This document shows, piece after piece, positions 8,030 to 15,753 of a stretch of 16,057 nucleotides of DNA (the first letter of the stretch is position 1; each line of letters begins with the position of its first letter). The position numbers were made by a program, and so were the translations under genes. The notes beneath the pieces were generated by a model that ran no database searches, had not been told where the DNA came from, and saw nothing but the letters and a program-made list of their open reading frames with translations. The stretch lies in NCBI GenBank assembly GCA_014885115.2, contig WKLE02001923.1, positions 1-16,057 of the forward strand, read 5' to 3'. Source of the DNA: Asterionellopsis glacialis. Its lineage: Eukaryota; Bacillariophyta; Plagiogrammaphyceae; Rhaphoneidales; Asterionellopsidaceae.

Positions 8030-9568
8030 TTATTCGGAAACGGGAGTGGCCTCCAACTCATTAATAACTTTCTTCCATTCTTCCGCAGATATGTAACCCT
8101 TCTCATCTTGGTATGACGCCTCACCACTACTTTCCATAGGCATAGGTCTTTCCGACTCAGTATTGATGGGACTAAACTTTCTAGCAAACAAACAACCCTC
8201 ACTTCGTGCCAATGATGCAACGTTTTTCAAATCCTTGACTCCGTCACAAAAGGAAGCAGGATTCTTCGCACTTAGAGTCCAATCCGCATACGTGACACGG
8301 CGACGTTCAATTTGTTGAATATCTCGTGAAGAAGAAGACTTTTCCGTAGTAGTTGTAGAAGTGGTAGCGTCATCCTTATTGTTCATCTCGTCATTCTCTT
8401 GGAGTACATGGAGCATGGCAAGCCCTGTTGGAAAGTACAATTCATCACTTGCCTTTGTCGTAATAAAGCAACGCCACAAGGGCATATCACGAGGCAAATG
8501 TCTATCAATATCCATAATAGCTGAAGCATGAGAACGGGAAAGCACCATCCATTGGTCCGCCTTCCATCGAAGCCGTACAGGAATCGCACCATGAATCTTA
8601 TCGAATTGCAGTTGTCGTGAATATCCATTATTAGGTGTATTTCTGGCATTGACCCATGACACATCCCACAATGGTGGGTGTGGTTCTCGCTGCTCCTGGT
8701 GCTGTCTCTGCGTGGATTGCGGTGGTAAAGCACTTGGCTGATTTTGGTTTTCTTTCGGAGAAGCATCCGTCGCAGAAGGTGTCGTTGTGGAAGTTGGTGC
8801 AATTTCTTTCTCTCCAAACAAAGCCTTTCGTACTTCAGAAAGAGATGCTATTGGTAAACATGTTTCACTCACAAAAATAAACTTGTCCACAGGCGTGACG
8901 TTGTTGTTCTTATTTGTATTGTCCAACAGTGAATACCGATTGGTAGAAAATCTTTCATCCTTTTCTCTGGAATATCCAATATCTAACCCCTCTTGTACCA
9001 AATCCATCATGGCTCGAGTAATTTCGATGGATCCCCAATCAGGCATCCGGGAATGGAATTTAGGGGGTTCGTATTCATTGCCTCGTCCCACCATGGGAGG
9101 ATCCACCAATAGGCGCTGTTTCAACCATGAACTTTGTACCTTTTTTGGAAATTTGGCATGACACACCACACTTACATCAAGATTTGCCATTTCTTGATTT
9201 TGGGCACTGGCCCATTCCTTCCATATGTGTTCGTAGGGCAAGTCTGTGATTGTTATGAAAAGAAGTGCCACATGCGGTACTTTATTCCGACTCTTTCCAG
9301 GAGAACGCAGGCCATGGTAGGGTGGTATGTTCGCCACGGCACGTTTTAAATTTGCTTCTCTAGAATCATGGAAAAACCGACCACTCATTCCACGACTATG
9401 AATAGCACGTCGTCCACGTTTCGATGGAGGAGGTCCATACGGACCACTGCTGCTGTTATCTCGTGAAGGACCGTTGTCGTTGTTCCCGTTGTTGTCGGAA
9501 CGAGAAGCAGCAACAGCTGCTGCATTTGCAGTCCGTTGTAAATTCTCTAATTGAGCTGCAAAATTCAT
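8030..9568 (-). CDS. GT14 core-2/I-branching-type glycosyltransferase (DUF266-like)
   Basis: 512 residues from the ATG at 9568 to the TAA at 8032-8030. The central part has the order of motifs typical of GT14/DUF266 enzymes: VPHVALLFITITDLPYEHIWKEW (97-119), SIEITRAMMDLVQEGL (180-195), KFIFVSETCLPIASLSEV (229-246), WKADQWMVLSRSHASAI (335-351), DELYFPTGLAML (375-386), RRVTYADW (423-430) and EGCLFARKFSP (457-467). The acidic DE at 375-376 is a likely active-site element. Such enzymes transfer N-acetylglucosamine or related sugars in the Golgi lumen; the actual donor and acceptor here are unknown. A Gln/Pro/Ser/Thr-rich insert lies at about 256-300 and a Thr/Ser-rich one at 395-416. There is no N-terminal membrane anchor after this start, which is odd for a type II Golgi enzyme. 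A strong splice-acceptor-like tract (complement of 9654-9675) lies upstream in an open frame, so a 5' exon carrying the anchor may be missing. Confidence 0.85.
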   Translation of the reverse strand: MNFAAQLENLQRTANAAAVAASRSDNNGNNDNGPSRDNSSSGPYGPPPSKRGRRAIHSRGMSGRFFHDSREANLKRAVANIPPYHGLRSPGKSRNKVPHVALLFITITDLPYEHIWKEWASAQNQEMANLDVSVVCHAKFPKKVQSSWLKQRLLVDPPMVGRGNEYEPPKFHSRMPDWGSIEITRAMMDLVQEGLDIGYSREKDERFSTNRYSLLDNTNKNNNVTPVDKFIFVSETCLPIASLSEVRKALFGEKEIAPTSTTTPSATDASPKENQNQPSALPPQSTQRQHQEQREPHPPLWDVSWVNARNTPNNGYSRQLQFDKIHGAIPVRLRWKADQWMVLSRSHASAIMDIDRHLPRDMPLWRCFITTKASDELYFPTGLAMLHVLQENDEMNNKDDATTSTTTTEKSSSSRDIQQIERRRVTYADWTLSAKNPASFCDGVKDLKNVASLARSEGCLFARKFSPINTESERPMPMESSGEASYQDEKGYISAEEWKKVINELEATPVSE

Positions 9569-9794
9569 CTTGGATTCTATTGACTTTCTCAAAGACAATT
9601 GGCGTTCGTAGATATTATATGAAATGTATGTTACGGCAATGTTGCAGTCAAAGCTGATAGAAAGAAAAAAAAGGCTTTACAATGTCAGCAATGGTGGGTA
9701 TTTGCCGGGTATCTTCCGGTATTCTGGTTTTGACCAACAGGTGGAAACACAGGAAGACAGAAAAGAAAAGGGATAAGCTCCGCGCCAGTTTCCA

Positions 9795-9803
9795 TACCAG
9801 GTA
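9795..9803. repeat. Dispersed motif copy TACCAGGTA
   Basis: Exact 9-mer copy. A second copy in the same orientation lies at 9886-9894, and both are followed by AT. Confidence 0.6.
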
Positions 9804-9884
9804 ATGTATCACCAATACATCGTTATTATTTGTAATTTGGATCTCATGTACTAATAAATAGTCCTATTAAGTAACAGGAAAGTA

Positions 9885-9894
9885 GTACCAGGTA
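9885..9894. repeat. Dispersed motif copy GTACCAGGTA
   Basis: Exact copy with the extended 5' G, in the left part of the dense motif cluster between the two divergent genes. Confidence 0.6.
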
Positions 9895-9914
9895 ATACAG
9901 CCCTCAACTTAATT

Positions 9915-9956
9915 CTTATCTATCCGCCTTTACCTGGGTAAATTGATAGTGATAAG
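9915..9956. repeat. Extended imperfect hairpin with a CTGG loop
   Basis: Three nested perfect arms pair in register: CTTATC (9915-9920) with GATAAG (9951-9956), TATC (9921-9924) with GATA (9945-9948), and TTTAC (9929-9933) with GTAAA (9938-9942). They enclose the loop CTGG (9934-9937). The internal loops are small (CGCC opposite TT; a GT bulge). The top carries TACCTGGGTA, a one-base-expanded form of the dispersed motif. Confidence 0.6.
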
Positions 9957-10063
9957 GGAAACGATTTTCTGTCAGTTTTAGATGCTATACTAAGTGGGTG
10001 GACACATTATCTCTTAGCCTTGCAGGATAATCCTCGCTAAATAAAACGAAAACGTACCAAACT

Positions 10064-10081
10064 GTACCAGGTACCTGGTAC
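10064..10081. repeat. 18-bp perfect palindrome made of two opposed motif copies
   Basis: GTACCAGGTACCTGGTAC equals its own reverse complement. It consists of TACCAGGTA and TACCTGGTA overlapping by two bases, and is the longest gapless palindrome seen in the window. Confidence 0.8.
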
Positions 10082-10186
10082 GCAGAATCTAAACGTACCT
10101 GTTACCGTACAAGGTACGTCGTACAGGTTACTGTACTGCCACTCCTATTCATTATCAGAGATATCTGTTCGTTTTCGGGTTGGTCC

Positions 10187-10196
10187 TACCTGGTAC
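10187..10196. repeat. Dispersed motif copy TACCTGGTAC
   Basis: Exact copy. Between it and the 18-bp palindrome lies a GTAC-dense stretch (10091-10135) with near-copies such as GTACCTGTTAC and GTACAGGTTAC facing each other. Confidence 0.6.
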
Positions 10197-10275
10197 GAGT
10201 TACTGTGCTCGTACGTTTACCAGATGCCCAACATGCAGTACAGGTATAATACAGGTATGAACTAAAACCAGTACA

Positions 10276-10309
10276 GTACCTCTAGACTCTCTCTAGAGGG
10301 TACCAGGTA
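10276..10309. repeat. CCTCTAGA/TCTAGAGG inverted repeat abutting a motif copy
   Basis: CCTCTAGA (10279-10286) and TCTAGAGG (10292-10299) form perfect 8-bp arms around CTCTC. With one bulged G the pairing extends through flanking GTA/TAC. The right arm runs directly into GTACCAGGTA (10300-10309). The same AGTACCTCT...CTCTCTAGAG words occur at 2984-3000. Confidence 0.55.
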
Positions 10310-10614
10310 GTGGTTGGCGCAATGTCACTTCTTGACTTTCTTTACCCGTCGTTTTTTGTGGTTGCTAGTAGAGAGTTTTCTTCCGAACCATGTACGAACT
10401 CTCTAACATCTCGTCAAAAGATTCTTCCGAATAATTTTTTTTGACTGGCGGATGATTCACTCTAGGGATTCACATCCATCAGCCATCACTTTCAAAACCT
10501 TTTTACTGCATCAAGAACACCACCAGAGAACACAGAGAATCTACCCAAAGTGTCAAACTCATCCAAGCAATAATAGACCAAGCTTCTTCTTCTTACCCAA
10601 ACAATAGAAAAATA

Positions 10615-11364
10615 ATGATGAGACAAATCCAATTCACCAGCTTCTTGCTGTTTTCCTTGATGGAAACAACCCATTCATTTGGGGTTGCACGTAGCACGAG
10701 TGATGCATTTTTTGGAGTAAGGAAAAGCATGTTGGTAACAAAAAGCTCCACAAGTTTGCATATGGCTCAACCTAAACTTGAAATGATTCCTCAAGAACTG
10801 GAAGGGATCCCTATACCATTTGTAGATACGGAACAAAACACATTCATTGATTGCTACGCGGATAGCAAAACAACCATTGATGGAGTGTCATACACAATTG
10901 GATGTCCCTGTGATTATGCTGTAGCTTTATGTTACTTTGATGAAAATGAACAACTCATTCCAGTGGAACTCGATGATGCTATAATGAAAGACGTGTACCC
11001 TATTGCTGAAAATATCGTGGAAGAAGAATTTGGTGAAGAACTTTCACTTCAACGTACACCACAAACATTGACACTTGTGGGAGAATTGGAAGAAGATGAT
11101 GAAGATGAGGATGATGAAGATGAGGATGAGGATGATATGGAAGATGGAGAAGAAGAAGTTGAAGTGTTGCTTTCCTTTGAACATCGAGGAACTGAATTTA
11201 ATCTTGTCCGTCTGTTGGACCCGGTACTATTGGTGGCAAAGGCTGACCCAGAAGATGCCAACAAAATGCTTCTGTTGACACCAGAAGAATCTGATAAAGT
11301 TATGCCCACTCTGGAGAGTATGTTTTTGGAATTCAACGAAGAGCGGGACACCATGTCATTCTAA
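10615..11364 (+). CDS. Plastid-targeted DUF3727-like protein with an acidic insert
   Basis: 249 residues, single exon. Tandem ATGs at 10615 and 10618 both precede a hydrophobic signal-like segment (about 7-16), followed by THSFGVAR (19-26). The Phe after His-Ser loosely fits the diatom plastid presequence rule, and a Ser/Thr-rich transit-like stretch runs to about residue 50. The body contains FIDCYADSKTTIDGVSYTIGCPCDYAVALCYF (77-108), a negatively charged helix around 117-145, and QRTPQTLTLVGELEE (146-160). The layout resembles DUF3727, a protein of cyanobacterial origin found in plastids and of unknown function. An almost purely Asp/Glu run (159-182) interrupts this domain. After it the fold resumes with LLSFEHRGTEFNLVRLLDPVLLVAKAD (185-211). 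The family call is from pattern memory; a biochemical role cannot be given. Confidence 0.68.
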   Translation: MMRQIQFTSFLLFSLMETTHSFGVARSTSDAFFGVRKSMLVTKSSTSLHMAQPKLEMIPQELEGIPIPFVDTEQNTFIDCYADSKTTIDGVSYTIGCPCDYAVALCYFDENEQLIPVELDDAIMKDVYPIAENIVEEEFGEELSLQRTPQTLTLVGELEEDDEDEDDEDEDEDDMEDGEEEVEVLLSFEHRGTEFNLVRLLDPVLLVAKADPEDANKMLLLTPEESDKVMPTLESMFLEFNEERDTMSF

Positions 11365-11933
11365 AATAATTGGAAATAACGGTATATGCCTGGGAAAGTA
11401 TTCTAATACAAATTGGTTATTTTCTCTATGTTCTTTGTTTATGCACCATTGCCCATCGTTCAAGATCTAAATAGTTCCAAACATGGTCGACATCTATGGT
11501 GTGTGTGCGTGACAGGAGTTCTGTTTAAGTCACCTCTTTACAACAGTCGCTTTCCTAACCTGTTTACTCCGGCTATGCCCCAACCAGGAAATCCTCGTTT
11601 TGGATCTGTTACTTCCGGCAACCTACCACTCGGGTTGCCAGGAAGACGACCTTCATACCGTGCCCCGTGCTTACAAATCCAAAAGGTATTTCAGAGCGCG
11701 TTCGTGGTTCCAAAACGATCAAATCAATTCGTAGTTGAGACTACGAAGAAAAATGAATATGGAACCTAGTTTTAGGCTCGATTGGCCAAGTATGAAATGA
11801 ATATAACCTCTAAACATGTTCTAGTAACTATTTGCAAATACTAAAAAAGGATTAATGATATTTTTACAAGGACAACACTGTTGTAGATGAATAAGTTATA
11901 TTATTGTTTATTTGTTTCTGGCAGGCCTATTGT
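11365..11933. other. Convergent intergenic region between the DUF3727-like and RPS23 genes
   Basis: This 569-bp gap contains the 3' ends of both genes. A 113-codon frame with an ATG at 11428 (plus strand) and a 53-codon minus-strand frame without ATG overlap at about 11520-11680, where base composition is less A/T-rich. Neither has recognisable domains, so no gene is called. The last 160 bp are A/T-rich, as expected of 3' flanks. Confidence 0.4.
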
Positions 11934-12365
11934 TTACGAACGGGGCTTTTCCTTCTTTTCCTTGTACAAAGCCAAAAGAGACACACCAGCTACCTTGGTG
12001 ACCTTGAATCGGACACCGGGAATATCACCAACGGCATGACCGGATCGACCGAAACCGGAAATAAGGACTTCGTCGTTCTCATCGACGTAGTTAAGACAAC
12101 CATCCCTAGGAACGAAGGCAGCAATCTTCTTTCCGTTCTTGATAAGTTGCACACGGACACACTTACGAATAGCAGAGTTAGGCTGCTTTGCCTCAATACC
12201 GATCTTTTCGAGAACAATTCCTTTGGCCATGGTGGATCCTCCCATAGGGTTAGCCTTCATGGCAGTGATAGAGTGCGCCTTGGCGTACTTAAGATCGCGC
12301 CAGCGTTGACTACGCCTGTGAGTGCGGAGCTTACGACCCGTCCTGATACCCTGTGGCTTTCCCAT
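11934..12365 (-). CDS. RPS23: 40S ribosomal protein S23 (uS12)
   Basis: 143 residues, the usual length of eukaryotic S23, in one exon from the ATG at 12365. The sequence is almost uniformly conserved: [14 protein letters not shown] at the start, [43 protein letters not shown] (38-80), [23 protein letters not shown] (113-135) and the basic end KEKKEKPRS. The protein sits at the decoding centre of the small subunit and monitors codon-anticodon fidelity. Pro62 in the KQPNSA loop, the residue prolyl-hydroxylated in other eukaryotes by OGFOD1/Tpa1-type enzymes, is present. The gene is convergent with the DUF3727-like gene and has a long upstream noncoding region. No intron or oddity was seen. Confidence 0.98.
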   Translation of the reverse strand: MGKPQGIRTGRKLRTHRRSQRWRDLKYAKAHSITAMKANPMGGSTMAKGIVLEKIGIEAKQPNSAIRKCVRVQLIKNGKKIAAFVPRDGCLNYVDENDEVLISGFGRSGHAVGDIPGVRFKVTKVAGVSLLALYKEKKEKPRS

Positions 12366-13759
12366 TTTCTAAACTGATACGACAAAAAGTACGAATACAA
12401 ACGTGTCTGTGGAAACCAAAATTCGAAAAGGACAACGAGAAATAGATGTGAGCGAATCGCTGAAGCATAATTGAGGGAGAATATCATGTCAAAACTAGTT
12501 TCACCAACGCAAAATAGGTATGCGGTGAATCAGTGCTACAACAAAGAATCACAGCTCATTTCAAAAAAAGGTTGCTCTGCTAAATTGGAAAAGCCCGACA
12601 CATGAGTGCATGCATGTTTCGGCATCCACCCGCCATTGGGTTATGAGATTAGCGCCAACGTCGTCGAAGCAGCTCAATCAATGTAATCAGTGCACAAGCG
12701 CCATTTGTTCTTGAACCGTTTTTCATACTTGTCACTGCTCGTTGCTCTGTCTAATGCTCCATTGTTACCGACCATTGCGCTTCAAAACACACATTCATCC
12801 CATCATCGTCACATCGCGTTGCGTTCCAACATACCTCCTGACCGTCGAATGATTGCGACTGTTTACCGAGAAGAGGAAATGATTTACGAAAATACTAGTA
12901 TGTTATCTACGAGACGAACAAGTGCAGTAAGAGGTATGAGGTGTTTGCGGATATGTAACTCTGTCACGGATTTTTCACACCTTTATTGTATTCAATCAGA
13001 CAAATGTAATACCAGACAGATAGAATGAACGAGAATAGAAAAGAGGTCCGTCCGGCGTCACATTTAATAGATGCGGTTATGGGATTCCCCTTTGTCAGTC
13101 GTCAGCATTCGCGTGGCGAACCCAGCCCCTTGCGCGATATCCCTAGTCCTACGTAGATACATACGTGGGCGGACTAATGACAGTCTCTCAATCAGTAACA
13201 GTATGTTATAAAGTGAAGGTCCTATCTAAATAGGGCTATACCGGTACTTACCTGGAACTGTACCTATAATTTCTACAGATGTCCAAGAGTAGACCCCAAC
13301 ATAAAAAATACCTGGTTCTGCTTGTTTGAGAATTTTTAGTGTTCGGCTATGTTCTTTTCTAAATTATAAACCACACACGTGTCAATATAGAGTTTATCCT
13401 AAGTAACTCTGCACAGAGATTTCAATATCAAGAAAAAGTGACAAGGATTGTACCAATAAATTGTAATGGATATCACAGTACTTACAGGTACAAGGTTTTG
13501 AATGCATCGCATGGAAAAAATTCACTTGTTCATGTCCAAAAGAATATGCAAGCAGATATCTACATAAAGAAGTATTTGAAGGTTGTTTTCGATGGAATAT
13601 TAATTGGAAAAAACAATAAATCCACGAATATTCTTATCCTGCATAGCCCTTTTCAGCACAGTCAGCTTTGCCTGGTGCTGACGTTTGTTCGCAGGACTTT
13701 TAATCGAATACTTCTTGTAGTAGGTTCTTGGTACCTTGTGCAGGTGCATGTCAGAAGAT

Positions 13760-13791
13760 GTACCTGGTACAGCAGGTACAGTACCAGGTAC
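13760..13791. repeat. Inverted pair of 11-bp motif copies (GTACCTGGTAC / GTACCAGGTAC)
   Basis: GTACCTGGTAC (13760-13770) and its exact reverse complement (13781-13791) flank the 10-base spacer AGCAGGTACA, which itself contains another GGTAC. A (AT)n stretch (ATATATATAT) follows immediately. Confidence 0.75.
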
Positions 13792-13989
13792 CATATATAT
13801 ATCCCAAAAAGTGCTTTGACCTTGAACGAGAGAAACACCTTTTTTCAATAGTTCGTACATTACCTTAAACAGTAGGATGTACTGAGATTACATTGCATAA
13901 TGATATTCATACTACTAAGGAATTAAATGTTCAGTCTCTTGCAGAGTGATATAAATACATACTTAGACTGGAAGAGATTGGAGATCGTA

Positions 13990-14015
13990 CATATGAGCTC
14001 ATACGAGCTCATATG
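13990..14015. repeat. Inverted repeat with perfect 11-bp arms CATATGAGCTC
   Basis: CATATGAGCTC (13990-14000) and GAGCTCATATG (14005-14015) are exact reverse complements around the spacer ATAC. The element lies about 230 bp upstream of the start of the helicase-associated-domain gene. Confidence 0.75.
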
Positions 14016-14072
14016 CCTGGCAGTTGCATTATAATCGATACACAGTGTGGTCAATTAATTTCTTAAATAAAA

Positions 14073-14082
14073 GTACCTGGTA
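14073..14082. repeat. Dispersed motif copy GTACCTGGTA
   Basis: Exact copy about 165 bp before the start codon of the helicase-associated-domain gene, in its probable promoter or 5' leader. Confidence 0.6.
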
Positions 14083-14244
14083 ATGCCTACCCCGTTTATT
14101 CGGAAAATGGCATGTGTTCATGTTTCAGTTTTTTTTTATCCCACGGAGGATTACTAACTACGACACACGAGACCAACAAACCTTTCTAAAAAATCAGCTT
14201 TCCAGTTTTCCCCAGTATTTTCATTGTTTAGCGACAACGCCGAT

Positions 14245-15357
14245 ATGAAGAAGCACCACGAATTAGCTGTTGGCAGCGATATCACAGGTAAATCACCCCT
14301 TCGCCCCGATCAAATTGTAAGCGACCTTCGCAGAGCTAACCAGAGGTTTCCTGGATTTGACCAGCGCCTTTCTGCGGAAAGTAATCTACATAGCACCTAC
14401 CGAGAACAGGCCATGATGGTCAATAATCAAGCTTTCTCGTCTTTTGGAATGGCAGCTTCGAATCTTCCTTATCAAATGCCATCTAATACGTACGGTCAAA
14501 GACCCCCTTTGCATGGACATACAACTAGGCCCGATTCTAGCGATACATTGATGTATCCAGTCTCTGGAACAGTTCCAGGTTTATCTTATCCTGCCCCCCA
14601 ACTCGACCCTGTCTTGGTCATGGAGAATAATTTCTTCCGCAGGCATCCATCCATGGTTTTTCCTCATCAACGCGAGGCATCAACTTATCTTGCACGTCAG
14701 AACTACTTGGCGCAAAGGGGAGACTTGACAGGTAACGCTCATATGAATCATCCATCTTTTTCTTTCCAGCACCAAAACCTTCGTATTCCCAAAAACCAAA
14801 ACACAAGTTCGCATCCTCAACATCTACAGAAGAGCTTGCAGGATGCAATAATTCCCCAAGACGTTGCAAAAACAGAAGAAGACCAGGGGGGAGAGAAGTC
14901 CAAGAAAAAACGTACGAACACTGGAAGACCAGCACAGGATGAAGCCTGGTATGCAATGTTTGAACGGTTGCTTCAATTCAAGGCTGAGAATGGTCATTGC
15001 ATTGTGCCCGTGCGCTACCGGAAAGATATACAGTTGGGCGCCTGGGTAAGGAATCAACGCATCCGTAAAGGATCCTCCTCGCAAGAACGTGTACGCCTCC
15101 TTGATTCAATTGGATTCAATTGGTCTGTGAAAGAACAACGAGAGCAGCATTTATGGCGTACTATGTTCACAAGATTGTTAGCCTTCCGTGACAAGCATGG
15201 TCACTGTAAAGTTCCTCAGCGTTACCGAGATGATCCGCAGTTGGGAACATGGGTGCATAATCAACGGTTACGCAAAACGAGAATCCCAAATAGTCGACGT
15301 GTCTTGTTAGATTCAGTTGGTTTTGCCTGGCAAGAAATTAGGTGCGTCGATAAATAA
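14245..15357 (+). CDS. Protein with two C-terminal helicase-associated (HA) domains, probable nucleic-acid binding
   Basis: 370 residues from the first in-frame ATG at 14245. Residues 1-215 are low-complexity, rich in Asn, Gln, Pro, Ser and His, and show no known domain. A basic patch, KSKKKRTNTGRP (218-229), may serve as a nuclear signal. Two tandem repeats follow: W235...F-KAENGHCIVPVRYRKDIQLGAWVRNQRIRKG to W293, and W304...FRDKHGHCKVPQRYRDDPQLGTWVHNQRLRK to W362. They share W(x)nRLL.F...HGHC.VP.RYR.D.QLG.WV.NQR.RK and so resulted from duplication. This is the helicase-associated domain, first seen at the end of bacterial helicases; no helicase motor is present. I recall free-standing tandem HA proteins as numerous in diatoms. 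A role as DNA- or RNA-binding factor in the nucleus is inferred; targets are unknown. Confidence 0.85.
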   Translation: MKKHHELAVGSDITGKSPLRPDQIVSDLRRANQRFPGFDQRLSAESNLHSTYREQAMMVNNQAFSSFGMAASNLPYQMPSNTYGQRPPLHGHTTRPDSSDTLMYPVSGTVPGLSYPAPQLDPVLVMENNFFRRHPSMVFPHQREASTYLARQNYLAQRGDLTGNAHMNHPSFSFQHQNLRIPKNQNTSSHPQHLQKSLQDAIIPQDVAKTEEDQGGEKSKKKRTNTGRPAQDEAWYAMFERLLQFKAENGHCIVPVRYRKDIQLGAWVRNQRIRKGSSSQERVRLLDSIGFNWSVKEQREQHLWRTMFTRLLAFRDKHGHCKVPQRYRDDPQLGTWVHNQRLRKTRIPNSRRVLLDSVGFAWQEIRCVDK

Positions 15358-15681
15358 TTGCCTTTACACCGTGCAATCTGCCTAGATGAAGGCAAAGAAT
15401 TGCAATACAGAAACGCCGCTTGTATAAAACATAACATGAAAATTATCAGAACAAATTTCCTAAAGGTGAATGATGTCATAAGCAACAGTTTTGTGAAGAG
15501 GCACAAGAATTTCATATGATAATATTTCGCTGTATTCAAATTTTTACATATTCATTTTAAATTAAAAATTCATTTGATGATATATACGGCATCATGTCAC
15601 ATTTCGAATGACAACGGTATGCAGAATATTTAGAAAACAATATTGAAAATGAGACTTCTCTCATCCCTTTGATAATGCAAA

Positions 15682-15690
15682 TACCTGGTA
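15682..15690. repeat. Dispersed motif copy TACCTGGTA
   Basis: Exact 9-mer, about 325 bp past the end of the last gene, in A/T-rich DNA. Confidence 0.6.
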
Positions 15691-15753
15691 TTATTTTCAA
15701 TCTCTCTATTCCAGTGGGATGAGATCTTGGGTCATGCGCTATGTAGGGGTACC

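Larger units (their letters stand above)
9569..10614. promoter_or_regulatory. Divergent intergenic region rich in palindromic TACC(A/T)GGTA motifs
   Basis: This 1,046-bp gap separates two genes transcribed away from each other. It holds six exact copies of TACCTGGTA/TACCAGGTA (9795, 9886, two within 10064-10081, 10187, 10301), a long hairpin at 9915-9956, an inverted repeat at 10276-10303 and many further GTAC words. No protein frame is credible. The part nearest 10615 is a pyrimidine/AC-rich leader. A splice-acceptor-like tract for a possible 5' exon of the glycosyltransferase lies at 9654-9675 (minus strand). Confidence 0.6.
12366..14244. other. 1.9-kb divergent noncoding region between RPS23 and the helicase-associated-domain gene
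   Basis: The first few hundred bases must hold the RPS23 promoter. A frame at 12690-13028 would encode a signal-peptide-like segment (LSLLVALSNAPLLPTIALQ), but it has no ATG before it and an in-frame TAA just upstream, so it is not called. A GTAAGA donor-like word near 12928 and an acceptor-like TTCAATCAG near 13000 are the only hints of an exon there. The region 13240-14090 carries several GTACC/GGTAC motif copies (listed separately) and an 11-bp-arm inverted repeat at 13990-14015. Otherwise it is A/T-rich and unassigned. Confidence 0.45.

Noticed and set aside
9915..9945. U5 loop-like CGCCTTTAC
   Set aside because: The invariant U5 loop is not matched over its full length and no Sm site follows; the stretch is part of the hairpin reported as a repeat.
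11428..11769. 113-codon frame with Pro/Gly-rich centre, and an opposing 53-codon frame
   Set aside because: Both strands are open over the same bases and neither protein has a recognisable domain; possibly an undescribed RNA or chance.
12690..13028. Signal-peptide-like frame with a possible donor (GTAAGA) and acceptor
   Set aside because: No ATG start, an in-frame stop immediately upstream, and a stop soon after the putative acceptor.
13244..13345. U1 snRNA-like start (ACTTACCTGG) with a later AATTTTTAG that resembles an Sm site
   Set aside because: The following sequence lacks the U1 stem-loops and the ATTGCACTCC loop, and the Sm-like site is too close with no 3' hairpin. ACCTGG is better explained as a variant of the dispersed motif.
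13438..13860. Overlapping frames on both strands across the motif-rich region
   Set aside because: They start with non-ATG codons and read through GTACC repeats; no protein features.
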